Shown here piece after piece: positions 51,732 to 64,000 of a stretch of DNA of 64,000 bases (position 1 is the first letter of the stretch; each line of letters starts with the position of its first letter). Where the stretch lies: the NCBI GenBank assembly GCA_014843695.1, contig CM026390.1:3431213-3495212 (forward strand), in the 5' to 3' direction. Both the position numbers and the translations under genes were made by a program. The notes below the pieces were generated by a model. That model was given only the letters and a program-made list of their open reading frames with translations. It was not told the origin of the DNA and did no database searches. The DNA is from Archivesica marissinica (lineage: Eukaryota; Mollusca; Bivalvia; Venerida; Vesicomyidae).

Positions 51732-51952
51732 ATGGTAACCTCGGTCTGTGCTCTGCGTAGTGTTGGTAACCTCGGTCTGTGCTCTGCGTAGTGTTGGTAA
51801 CCTCGGTCTGTGCTCTGCGTAGTGTTGGTAACCTCGGTCTGTGCTCTGCGTAGTGTTGGTAACCTCGGTCTGTGCTCTGCGTAGTGTTGGTAACCTCGGT
51901 CTGTGCTCTGCGTAGTGTTGGTAACCTCGGTCTGTGCTCTGCGTAGTGTTGG
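51732..51952. repeat. 31-bp minisatellite, seven copies
   Basis: Seven identical or nearly identical copies of ggtaacctcggtctgtgctc plus tgcgtagtgtt. Confidence 0.97.
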
Positions 51953-52165
51953 TCACTGGAGTTGGTGTAGCATGATCGTCACACTACTCGTCCTGCCAAT
52001 CCACGCTGCCGATCCACGCTGCACCATCTCCAGCTTCCTTCGGTGAAAGGTTCCTAGCAGTAGTAAACCCGTCTCTTTGAATGGTAAACAAACGGGCGCA
52101 ATTTTGAATACGCTTTATAGTAACTCATTTGCATATAAGGGAATATAAAGTAGGTCACGCGCGTG

Positions 52166-52345
52166 CGCGTCACTATAGAGCCTATTGATGATATATCGCG
52201 CAACTACCGATATCTTTACTTGTTGCGTATACGTCACCACCACCACTACCGACCTCTTTGCTTTTTTTGGTATACGCGTCACTATTGATGACGTAGCGCG
52301 CAACTACCGAGCTCTTTGCTTTTTTTGGTATACGCGTCACTATAT
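52166..52345 (+). repeat. Three imperfect upstream modules with TGACG motifs
   Basis: Three diverged copies combining caactaccga or actaccga, ctttgctttttttggtata and cgcgtcactat. Motifs tatacgtcac and gatgacgtagcg contain TGACGT-type (CRE/ATF-like) half-sites. The modules sit 100-280 bp upstream of a TATA-like sequence. Confidence 0.6.
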
Positions 52346-52439
52346 AGCCTATTGGTAATAGCTTTATAAATAGCGATCTCGTACCATTCTATAAATATAG
52401 ACTACGAACCTATCCATAAATAACTATTACGAACGCTTC

Positions 52440-52511
52440 TATATAAATATAGTCCGATTAGAACGGTCTTAGTACTCAAGCAGCTTCACGAGCTTCAACG
52501 AATATACGGGT
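52440..52511 (+). promoter_or_regulatory. Candidate TATA promoter with short 5' exon and donor
   Basis: TATATAAAT at 52440-52448 is followed about 30 bp later by a TA/TCTTAGT initiator-like sequence. After a short non-coding stretch comes acgg|gtaagttc, with the donor GT at 52510-52511. Two weaker ATAAATA motifs lie upstream near 52393 and 52421. No coding exon was found before the gap at 53458. This is pattern-based only. Confidence 0.35.
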
Positions 52512-53350
52512 AAGTTCATTATATTATTCAAGCTAGGCGTACGTTTTTATCGAGTAAGAAATCCTAATTACAAACTTAACCTATGTACGAAAATGAATAA
52601 TATATATCGTTACGTATAATGCCATAAAAACGCGATAAATTATTAATAATCCGTAATGTACGTTTTAGAGCGGAGCACAGCTAACACCGCAAGATACATC
52701 TCAGTTTAGGCACCTCACCCAACAACATCAGTACAGAAAATGAAGGCGAAAACCGTTTGCCACAGTATTTACTACAAAATCCGTCATTAGTGTCATGGAA
52801 GGCCATAGAAATACTTAAACAAAATGAAATCAGCATGGAACCAAACACTGACACATTCATACATGTAATTATAAATATGATTCTAAAGTAATTAACGAGT
52901 TTACATACCACGGTTGTCATCTCTGAGCTGCAACATAGCTGATTAACCGATAAGCACAGAGTGCGCACATACCATGGCAAATTGTATCATGATTCTAAAG
53001 TAATTAATACGTTTACATATCACGGTTGCTTTCACCTGTCAATGCCATCCGTTAAAAGCTAAAGGTAAGACTGGTAATTAACCACCATCATTTCTCATAA
53101 AGGATTAACTGTTAAGACCGGAGCGCGTACATAGCTTAATCATGAGGTCATCCGCAGATAATCAACTGTTTGGGGGAGATGTAGAGCACTTGGATAGCCT
53201 CAAAAATGCAGTAGCTTAGATAAACAGACTCTTGACGTATTTTGAATACGTTAGAAATCAAAATACAGGTAACTGTCTATGATTATTTTGGCTCTAGCCA
53301 GACGAATCAGGTATTTTTAGAAACATGTATAGCGCTATTTCAAGATTTGA
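52512..53350. other. Unique sequence with a diverged direct duplication
   Basis: tatgattctaaagtaattaa plus a following tttacata.cacggttg occurs at about 52875 and again at about 52990, each followed by gattaac..gata/gattaactgttaag and gcgc-type ends. These look like two ~115-130-bp diverged copies. A 99-codon minus ORF across this stretch (52681-52980) shows no family features. Confidence 0.5.
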
Positions 53351-53355
53351 TGTAT

Positions 53356-53457
53356 GTCCGCCTATCCGTACGTCCGTCCGTCCGTCCGTCTGTCTGTCCG
53401 TCCGTCCGTCCGTCCGTCCATCCGTCCGTCCGTCCGTCCGTCTGTCCGTCCGTCCGT
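53356..53457. repeat. (GTCC)n microsatellite cut by gap
   Basis: cgtccgtccgtccgtc with occasional gtct and atcc changes, running into the 1000-N gap. Confidence 0.98.
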
Positions 53458-54457
53458 NNNNNNNNNNNNNNNNNNNNNNNNNNNNNNNNNNNNNNNNNNN
53501 NNNNNNNNNNNNNNNNNNNNNNNNNNNNNNNNNNNNNNNNNNNNNNNNNNNNNNNNNNNNNNNNNNNNNNNNNNNNNNNNNNNNNNNNNNNNNNNNNNNN
53601 NNNNNNNNNNNNNNNNNNNNNNNNNNNNNNNNNNNNNNNNNNNNNNNNNNNNNNNNNNNNNNNNNNNNNNNNNNNNNNNNNNNNNNNNNNNNNNNNNNNN
53701 NNNNNNNNNNNNNNNNNNNNNNNNNNNNNNNNNNNNNNNNNNNNNNNNNNNNNNNNNNNNNNNNNNNNNNNNNNNNNNNNNNNNNNNNNNNNNNNNNNNN
53801 NNNNNNNNNNNNNNNNNNNNNNNNNNNNNNNNNNNNNNNNNNNNNNNNNNNNNNNNNNNNNNNNNNNNNNNNNNNNNNNNNNNNNNNNNNNNNNNNNNNN
53901 NNNNNNNNNNNNNNNNNNNNNNNNNNNNNNNNNNNNNNNNNNNNNNNNNNNNNNNNNNNNNNNNNNNNNNNNNNNNNNNNNNNNNNNNNNNNNNNNNNNN
54001 NNNNNNNNNNNNNNNNNNNNNNNNNNNNNNNNNNNNNNNNNNNNNNNNNNNNNNNNNNNNNNNNNNNNNNNNNNNNNNNNNNNNNNNNNNNNNNNNNNNN
54101 NNNNNNNNNNNNNNNNNNNNNNNNNNNNNNNNNNNNNNNNNNNNNNNNNNNNNNNNNNNNNNNNNNNNNNNNNNNNNNNNNNNNNNNNNNNNNNNNNNNN
54201 NNNNNNNNNNNNNNNNNNNNNNNNNNNNNNNNNNNNNNNNNNNNNNNNNNNNNNNNNNNNNNNNNNNNNNNNNNNNNNNNNNNNNNNNNNNNNNNNNNNN
54301 NNNNNNNNNNNNNNNNNNNNNNNNNNNNNNNNNNNNNNNNNNNNNNNNNNNNNNNNNNNNNNNNNNNNNNNNNNNNNNNNNNNNNNNNNNNNNNNNNNNN
54401 NNNNNNNNNNNNNNNNNNNNNNNNNNNNNNNNNNNNNNNNNNNNNNNNNNNNNNNNN
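53458..54457. other. Assembly gap, exactly 1000 N
   Basis: A placeholder gap between the GTCC microsatellite and the second block of the 51-bp satellite. Confidence 1.
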
Positions 54458-57400
54458 ATCACAGTTCAATAAGCATGTACTAGGATGAAACTACGGAGGT
54501 ATCGCATCATCGACAAGCATTTACTAGGATGAAACTAAGGAGGTATCTCATCATCAACAAGCATTTACTAGGATGAAACTACGGAGGTATCTCATCATCA
54601 ACAAGCATTTACTAGGATGAAACTACGGAGGTATCTCATCATCAACAAGCATTTACTAGGATGAAACTACGGAGGTATCTCATCATCAAGCATTTACTAG
54701 GATGAAACTACGGAGGTATCTCATCATCAACAAGCATTTACTAGGATGAAACTACGGAGGTATCTCATCATCAACAAGCATTTACTAGGATGAAACTACG
54801 GAGGTATCTCATCATCAACAAGCATTTACTAGGATGAAACTACGGAGGTATCTCATCATCAACAAGCATGTACTAGGATGAAACTACGGAGGTATCTCAT
54901 CATCACAGTTCAACAAGCATGTACTAGGATGAAACTACGGAGGTATCTCATCATCAACAAGCATGTACTAGGATGAAACTACGGAGGTATCTCATCATCA
55001 ACAAGCATGTACTAGGATGAAACTACGGAGGTATCTCATCATCACAGTTCAACAAGCATGTACTAGGATGAAACTACGGAGGTATCTCATCACAGTTCAA
55101 CAAGCATGTACTAGGATGAAACTACGGAGGTATCTCATCAACACAGTTCAACAAGCATGTACTAGGATGAAACTACGGAGGTATCTCATCATCAACAAGC
55201 ATGTACTAGGATGAAACTACGGAGGTATCTCATCATCACAGTTCAACAAGCATGTACTAGGATGAAACTACGGAGGTATCTCATCATCACAGTTCAACAA
55301 GCATGTACTAGGATGAAACTACGGAGGTATCTCATCATCACAGTTCAACAAGCATGTACTAGGATGAAACTACGGAGGTATCTCATCATCAACAAGCATG
55401 TACTAGGATGAAACTACGGAGGTATCTCATCATCACAGTTCAACAAGCATGTACTAGGATGAAACTACGGAGGTATCTCATCATCAACAAGCATGTACTA
55501 GGATGAAACTACGGAGGTATCTCATCATCACAGTTCAACAAGCATGTACTAGGATGAAACTACGGAGGTATCTCATCACAGTTCAACAAGCATGTACTAG
55601 GATGAAACTACGGAGGTATCTCATCATCACAGTTCAACAAGCATGTACTAGGATGAAACTACGGAGGTATCTCATCATCACAGTTCAACAAGCATGTACT
55701 AGGATGAAACTACGGAGGTATCTCATCATCACAGTTCAACAAGCATGTACTAGGATGAAACTACGGAGGTATCTCATCATCAACAAGCATGTACTAGGAT
55801 GAAACTACGGAGGTATCTCATCACAGTTCAACAAGCATGTACTAGGATGAAACTACGGAGGTATCTCATCATCAACAAGCATGTACTAGGATGAAACTAC
55901 GGAGGTATCTCATCATCAACAAGCATGTACTAGGATGAAACTACGGAGGTATCTCATCACAGTTCAACAAGCATGTACTAGGATGAAACTACGGAGGTAT
56001 CTCATCATCAACAAGCATGTACTAGGATGAAACTACGGAGGTATCTCATCATCAACAAGCATGTACTAGGATGAAACTACGGAGGTATCTCATCATCACA
56101 GTTCAACAAGCATGTACTAGGATGAAACTACGGAGGTATCTCATCATCAACAAGCATGTACTAGGATGAAACTACGGAGGTATCTCATCATCACAGTTCA
56201 ACAAGCATGTACTAGGATGAAACTACGGAGGTATCTCATCATCACAGTTCAACAAGCATGTACTAGGATGAAACTACGGAGGTATCTCATCAACACAGTT
56301 CAACAAGCATGTACTAGGATGAAACTACGGAGGTATCTCATCATCAACAAGCATGTACTAGGATGAAACTACGGAGGTATCTCATCATCACAGTTCAACA
56401 AGCATGTACTAGGATGAAACTACGGAGGTATCTCATCATCAACAAGCATGTACTAGGATGAAACTACGGAGGTATCTCATCATCACAGTTCAACAAGCAT
56501 GTACTAGGATGAAACTACGGAGGTATCTCATCACAGTTCAACAAGCATGTACTAGGATGAAACTACGGAGGTATCTCATCAACACAGTTCAACAAGCATG
56601 TACTAGGATGAAACTACGGAGGTATCTCATCATCACAGTTCAACAAGCATGTACTAGGATGAAACTACGGAGGTATCTCATCATCAACAAGCATGTACTA
56701 GGATGAAACTACGGAGGTATCTCATCATCACAGTTCAACAAGCATGTACTAGGATGAAACTACGGAGGTATCTCATCATCAACAAGCATGTACTAGGATG
56801 AAACTACGGAGGTATCTCATCATCACAGTTCAACAAGTACTAGGATGAAACTACGGAGGTATCTCACACAGATGAAACTACGGAGGTATCTCATCATCAA
56901 CAAGCATGTACTAGGATGAAACTACGGAGGTATCTCATCATCACAGTTCAACAAGCATGTACTAGGATGAAACTACGGAGGTATCTCATCACACAGTTCA
57001 ACAAGCATGTACTAGGATGAAACTACGGAGGTATCTCATCACAGTTCAACAAGCATGTACTAGGATGAAACTACGGAGGTATCTCATCAACACAGTTCAA
57101 CAAGCATGTACTAGGATGAAACTACGGAGGTATCTCATCACAGTTCAACAAGCATGTACTAGGATGAAACTACGGAGGTATCTCATCAACACAGTTCAAC
57201 AAGCATGTACTAGGATGAAACTACGGAGGTATCTCATCATCAACAAGCATGTACTAGGATGAAACTACGGAGGTATCTCATCAACACAGTTCAACAAGCA
57301 TGTACTAGGATGAAACTACGGAGGTATCTCATCACAGTTCAACAAGCATGTACTAGGATGAAACTACGGAGGTATCTCATCATCACAGTTCAACAAGCAT

Positions 57401-60400
57401 GTACTAGGATGAAACTACGGAGGTATCTCATCACAGTTCAACAAGCATGTACTAGGATGAAACTACGGAGGTATCTCATCACACAGTTCAACAAGCATGT
57501 ACTAGGATGAAACTACGGAGGTATCTCATCATCAACAAGCATTTACTAGGATGAAACTACGGAGGTATCTCATCATCAACAAGCATTTACTAGGATGAAA
57601 CTACGGAGGTATCTCATCATCAACAAGCATGTACTAGGATGAAACTACGGAGGTATCTCATCATCACAGTTCAACAAGCATGTACTAGGATGAAACTACG
57701 GAGGTATCTCATCATCAACAAGCATGTACTAGGATGAAACTACGGAGGTATCTCATCATCACAGTTCAACAAGCATGTACTAGGATGAAACTACGGAGGT
57801 ATCTCATCATCACAGTTCAACAAGCATGTACTAGGATGAAACTACGGAGGTATCTCATCATCACAGTTCAACAAGCATGTACTAGGATGAAACTACGGAG
57901 GTATCTCATCAACAAGCATGTACTAGGATGAAACTACGGAGGTATCTCATCATCACAGTTCAACAAGCATGTACTAGGATGAAACTACGGAGGTATCTCA
58001 TCATCAACAAGCATGTACTAGGATGAAACTACGGAGGTATCTCATCATCACAGTTCAACAAGCATGTACTAGGATGAAACTACGGAGGTATCTCATCACA
58101 GTTCAACAAGCATGTACTAGGATGAAACTACGGAGGTATCTCATCATCACAGTTCAACAAGCATGTACTAGGATGAAACTACGGAGGTATCTCATCATCA
58201 CAGTTCAACAAGCATGTACTAGGATGAAACTACGGAGGTATCTCATCATCACAGTTCAACAAGCATGTACTAGGATGAAACTACGGAGGTATCTCATCAT
58301 CACAGTTCAACAAGCATGTACTAGGATGAAACTACGGAGGTATCTCATCATCACAGTTCAACAAGCATGTACTAGGATGAAACTACGGAGGTATCTCATC
58401 ATCAACAAGCATGTACTAGGATGAAACTACGGAGGTATCTCATCATCACAGTTCAACAAGCATGTACTAGGATGAAACTACGGAGGTATCTCATCATCAA
58501 CAAGCATGTACTAGGATGAAACTACGGAGGTATCTCATCATCACAGTTCAACAAGTACTAGGATGAAACTACGGAGGTATCTCATCATCACAGATGAAAC
58601 TACGGAGGTATCTCATCATCAACAAGCATGTACTAGGATGAAACTACGGAGGTATCTCATCATCACAGTTCAACAAGCATGTACTAGGATGAAACTACGG
58701 AGGTATCTCATCAGAACCATCATCACAGTTCAACAAGCATGTACTAGGATGAAACTACGGAGGTATCTCATCATCACAGTTCAACAAGCATGTACTAGGA
58801 TGAAACTACGGAGGTATCTCATCATCACAAGCATGTACTAGGATGAAACTACGGAGGTATCTCATCATCACAAGCATGTACTAGGATGAAACTACGGAGG
58901 TATCTCATCATCACAGTTCAACAAGCATGTACTAGGATGAAACTACGGAGGTATCTCATCATCAACAAGCATGTACTAGGATGAAACTACGGAGGTATCT
59001 CATCATCACAGTTCAACAAGCATGTACTAGGATGAAACTACGGAGGTATCTCATCACAGTTCAACAAGCATGTACTAGGATGAAACTACGGAGGTATCTC
59101 ATCATCACAGTTCAACAAGCATGTACTAGGATGAAACTACGGAGGTATCTCATCATCACAGTTCAACAAGCATGTACTAGGATGAAACTACGGAGGTATC
59201 TCATCATCATCACAGTTCAACAAGCATGTACTAGGATGAAACTACGGAGGTATCTCATCATCACACAAGCATGTACTAGGATGAAACTACGGAGGTATCT
59301 CATCACAGTACTAGGATGAAACTACGGAGGTATCTCATCATCACAGTTCAATGAAACTACGGAGGTATCTCATCATCAACAAGCATGTACTAGGATGAAA
59401 CTACGGAGGTATCTCATCATCAACAAGCATGTACTAGGATGAAACTACGGAGGTATCTCATCATCACAGTTCAACAAGCATGTACTAGGATGAAACTACG
59501 GAGGTATCTCATCATCAACAAGCATGTACTAGGATGAAACTACGGAGGTATCTCATCATCAACAAGCATGTACTAGGATGAAACTACGGAGGTATCTCAT
59601 CATCACAGTACTAGGATGAAACTACGGAGGTATCTCATCATCAAGTTCAATGAAACTACGGAGGTATCTCATCATCAACAACTAGGATGAAACTACGGAG
59701 GTATCTCATCATCACAGTTCAACAAGCATGAAACTACGAACCACACACAAAAACACAACCACAACACCAAAACACAACCACACACAGATGAAACTACGGA
59801 GGTATCTCATCATCACAGTTCAACAAGCATGTACTAGGATGAAACTACGGAGGTATCTCATCATCAACAGTTCAACAAGTACTGTACTAGGATGAAACTA
59901 CGGAGGTATCTCATCATCACAAGCATGTACTAGGATGAAACTACGGAGGTATCTCATCATCACAGTTCAACAAGCATGTACTAGAATGAAACTACGGAGG
60001 TATCTCATCATCAGTTCAACAAGCATGTACTAGGATGAAACTACGGAGGTATCTCATCATCACAGTTCAACAAGCATGTACTAGGATGAAACTACGGAGG
60101 TATCTCATCACAGAAACTACGGAGGTATCTCATCATCACAGTTCATGAAACTACGGAGGTATCTCATCATCACAGTACTAGGATGAAACTACGGAGGTAT
60201 CTCATCATCACAGTTCTAGGATGAAACTACGGAGGTATCATCATACAGTAGGATGAAACTACGGAGGTATCTCATCATCAACAAGCATGTACTAGGATGA
60301 AACTACGGAGGTATCTCATCATCAGTTCAACAAGCATGTACTTGGATGAAACTACGGAGGTATCTCATCAACAAGCATGTACTAGGATGAAACTACGGAG

Positions 60401-63400
60401 GTATCTCATCATCTAGGATGAAACTACGGAGGTATCTCATCATCACAGTTCAACAAGCATGAAACTACGGAGGTATCTCATCACAGTTCAACAAGCATGT
60501 ACTTGGGAGGTATCTCATCATCAACAACTACGGAGGTATCTCATCATCAACAAGCATGTACTAGGATGAAACTACGGAGGTATCTCATCATCAACAAACA
60601 AGCATGTACTAGGATGAAACTACGGAGGTATCTCATCATCAACAAGCATGTACTAGGATGAAACTACGGAGGTATCTCATCATCACAGTTCAACAAGCGT
60701 GTACTAGGATGAAACTACGGAGGTATCTCATCATCAACAAGCATGTACTAGGATGAAACTACGGAGGTATCTCATCATCACAGTTCAACAAGCATGTACT
60801 AGGATGAAACTACGGAGGTATCTCATCATCAGTTCAACAAGCATGTACTAGGATGAAACTACGGAGGTATCTCATCATCACAGTTCAACAAGCTTGTACT
60901 AGGATGAAACTACGGAGGTATCTCATCATCACAAGCATGTACTAGGATGAACTACGGAGGTATCTCATCATCACAGTACTAGGATGAAACTACGGAGGTA
61001 TCTCATCATCACAGTTCAACAAGCATGTACTAGGATGAAACTACGGAGGTATCTCATCATCACAGTTCAACAAGCATGTACTAGGATGAAACTACGGAGG
61101 TATCTCATCATCAACAGTGCATGCATGTACTAGGATGAAACTACGGAGGTATCTCATCACAGTTCAACAAGCATGTACTTGGATGAAACTACGGAGGTAT
61201 CTCATCATCAACAAGCATGTACTAGGATGAAACTACGGAGGTATCCATCATCAACAAGCAATGAAACTACAACCACACACACAAAAACATAGGATGAAAC
61301 TACGGAGGTATCTCATCATCACAGTTCAACAAGCATGTACTAGGATGAAACTACGGAGGTATCTCATCATCACACAACAGCATGTACTAGGATGAAACTA
61401 CGGAGGTATCTCATCATCACAGTTCAACAAGCGTGTACTAGATGAAACTACGGAGGTATCTCATCACAACAAGCATGTACTAGGATGAAACTACGGAGGT
61501 ATCTCATCATCACAGTTCAACAAGCTGTACTAGGATGAAACTACGGAGGTATCTCATCATCACAAGCAACAAGCATGTACTAGGATGAAACTACGGAGGT
61601 ATCTCATCAACACAGTTCAACAAGCATGTACTAGGATGAAACTACGGAGGTATCTCATCACAGTTCAACAAGCATGTACTAGGATGAAACTACGGAGGTA
61701 TCTCATCATCACACAAGCATGTACTAGGATGAAACTACGGAGGTATCTCATCAACAGTCATGTACTATCATGACAAACTACGGAGGTATCATGTCAACAA
61801 GATGTACTAGGATGAAACTACGGAGGTATCTCATCATCAACAAGCATGTACTAGGTGAAACTACGGAGGTATCTCATCATCACAGTATCAATCATGTAAC
61901 TAGGATACTAGGATATCTCATCACAGTTCAACAAGCATGTACAAAAACACACAAACATAGGATGAAACTACGGAGGTATCTCATCATCACAGTTCAACAA
62001 GCATGTACTAGGATGAAACTACGGAGGTATCTCATCATCACAGTCAACATACATGACTATTCTACGGAGGATCTCATCATCAGAAAACAACACAGCATAT
62101 ACTAGGATGGCAGTACGGAAGTATCTCATCATCAAGGCATGTACTAGGATGAAACTACGGAGGTATCTATCATCAACAAGCATGTACTAGGATGAAACTA
62201 CGGAGGTATTCATCATCAGTTCAACAAGCATGTACTAGGATGAAACTACGGAGGTATCTCATCATCACAACAAGCATGTACTAGGATGAAACTACGGAGG
62301 TATCTCATCATCAGAGTTGCATGTACTAGGATGAAACTACGGAGGTATCTCATCATCACAGTTCAACAAGCATGTACTAGGATGAAACTACGGAGGTATC
62401 TCATCAACACAGTTCAACAAGCATGTACTAGGATGAAACTACGGAGGTATCTCATCATTCACTAGGATGAAACTACGGAGGTATCTCATCATCACAGTTC
62501 AACAAGCATGTACTAGGATGAAACTACGGAGGTATCTCATCATCAACAAGCATGTACTAGGATGAAACTACGGAGGTATCTCATCATCACAGTTCAACAA
62601 GCATGTACTAGGATGAAACTACGGAGGTATCTCATCATCAACAAGCATGTACTAGGATGAAACTACGGAGGTATCTCATCACAGTTCAACAAGCATGTAC
62701 TAGGATGAAACTACGGAGGTATCTCATCATCACAGTTCAACAAGCATGTACTAGGATGAAACTACGGAGGTATCTCATCATCACAGTTCAACAAGCATGT
62801 ACTAGGATGAAACTACGGAGGTATCTCATCAACAACCACACACAGTTCAACAAGCATGTACTAGGATGAAACTACGGAGGTATCTCATCATCACAGTTCA
62901 ACAAGCATGTACTAGGATGAAACTACGGAGGTATCTCATCATCACAGTTCAACAGCATGTACTAGGATGAAACTACGGAGGTATCTCATCATCACAACAA
63001 GCATGTACTAGGATGAAACTACGGAGGTATCTCATCATCACAGTTCAACAAGCATGTACTAGGATGAAACTACGGAGGTATCTCATCAAACTACGGAGGT
63101 ATCTCATCATCACAGTTCAACAAGCATGTACTAGGATGAAACTACGGAGGTATCTCATCATCAACAAGCATGTACTAGGATGAAACTACGGAGGTATCTC
63201 ATCACAGTTCAACAAGCATGTACTAGGATGAAACTACGGAGGTATCTCATCAACAGTTCAACAAGCATGTACTAGGATGAAACTACGGAGGTATCTCATC
63301 AACACAGTTCAACAAGCATGTACTAGGATGAAACTACGGAGGTATCTCATCATCACAGTTCAACAAGCATGTACTAGGATGAAACTATGGAGGTATCTCA

Positions 63401-64000
63401 TCACAGTTCAACAAGCATGTACTTGGATGAAACTACGGAGGTATCTCATCATCACAGTTCAACAAGCATGTACTAGGATGAAACTACGGAGGTATCGCAT
63501 CATCGACAAGCATTTACTAGGATGAAACTACGGAGGTATCTCATCATCAACAAGCATGTACTAGGATGAAACTACGGAGGTATCTCATCATCAACAAGCA
63601 TTTACTAGGATGAAACTACGGAGGTATCTCATCATCAACAAGCATTTACTAGGATGAAACTACGGAGGTATCTCATCATCAACAAGCATGTACTAGGATG
63701 AAACTACGGAGGTATCTCATCATCAACAAGCATGTACTAGGATGAAACTACGGAGGTATCTCATCACAGTTCAACAAGCATGTACTAGGATGAAACTACG
63801 GAGGTATCTCATCATCAACAAGCATGTACTAGGATGAAACTACGGAGGTATCTCATCATCAACAAGCATGTACTAGGATGAAACTACGGAGGTATCTCAT
63901 CATCACAGTTCAACAAGCATGTACTAGGATGAAACTACGGAGGTATCTCATCATCAACAAGCATGTACTAGGATGAAACTACGGAGGTATCTCATCATCA
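54458..64000. repeat. 51/48/44-bp satellite array, block 2
   Basis: About 195 copies of the same unit as block 1, in the same orientation, open at the window edge. 54458-58500 is very regular. About 58530-62900 is irregular, with truncated units and short A/C-rich inserts (such as accacacacaaaaacacaac near 59740). After that regular units return. The marker ggtatcgcatcatcgacaag recurs near 54500 and 63490. The stretch around 63385-63525 matches 19021-19165 of block 1 as far as I can read. Confidence 0.98.

Noticed and set aside
52681..52980. 99-codon minus ORF
   Set aside because: It lies in AT-rich DNA with an internal non-coding duplication. No family features were recognised.

Overview
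The window is eukaryotic nuclear DNA, most likely from a mollusc or a related marine lophotrochozoan. The signs are coding exons with GT-AG boundaries, tRNA-derived SINEs of types I associate with bivalve and gastropod genomes, LINE and Ty3/gypsy remnants, and very heavy minisatellite content. Species cannot be fixed from sequence alone. Most open reading frames here are by-products of stop-poor tandem repeats. Six exons of two genes are credible.

Gene 1 (+ strand, about 7.8-13.1 kb) is the 3' part of a secreted or membrane mosaic protein: sushi/CCP exon (7805-8017), second sushi exon (11052-11228) and a terminal PAN/apple-like exon with a stop (12881-13146). All junctions are phase 1. Introns hold SINEs, a GT/GTGC microsatellite and two minisatellites. 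A diverged 0.3-kb intron block follows each sushi exon, suggesting a tandem exon-plus-intron duplication.

Gene 2 (- strand, 45.6 to 30.8 kb) has three exons (45569-45099, 32903-32753, 31068-30811) that join in frame. The product begins with a TIR-like fold followed by a region resembling the DBB domain of the BCAP/BANK immune-receptor adaptors. Its first intron is 12.2 kb and is mostly tandem arrays.

Layout: 1-6.6 kb, minisatellites of 32, 34, 58 and 38/31 bp with one gap; 6.8-13.5 kb, gene 1; 14.1-17.0 kb, 33-bp and 39-bp arrays plus SINEs; 17.5-23.6 kb, a 51/48/44-bp satellite ending in a gap; 24.6-30.2 kb, a pyrimidine-rich 32-34-bp array; 30.2-45.6 kb, gene 2 with its array-filled introns; 46-50 kb, tetranucleotide and GTGC arrays with TE remnants; 50.3-53.4 kb, mostly unique DNA with a candidate TATA promoter; 54.5-64 kb, the same 51-bp satellite again.

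Three assembly gaps of exactly 1000 N lie inside or next to arrays. The order, orientation and true lengths of array blocks are therefore uncertain. About three quarters of the sequenced bases are tandem repeats. The most notable signals are the juxtaposition and apparent budding of unrelated arrays from one another and from SINE heads, higher-order repeat structure, and the adaptor-like gene threaded through the arrays.
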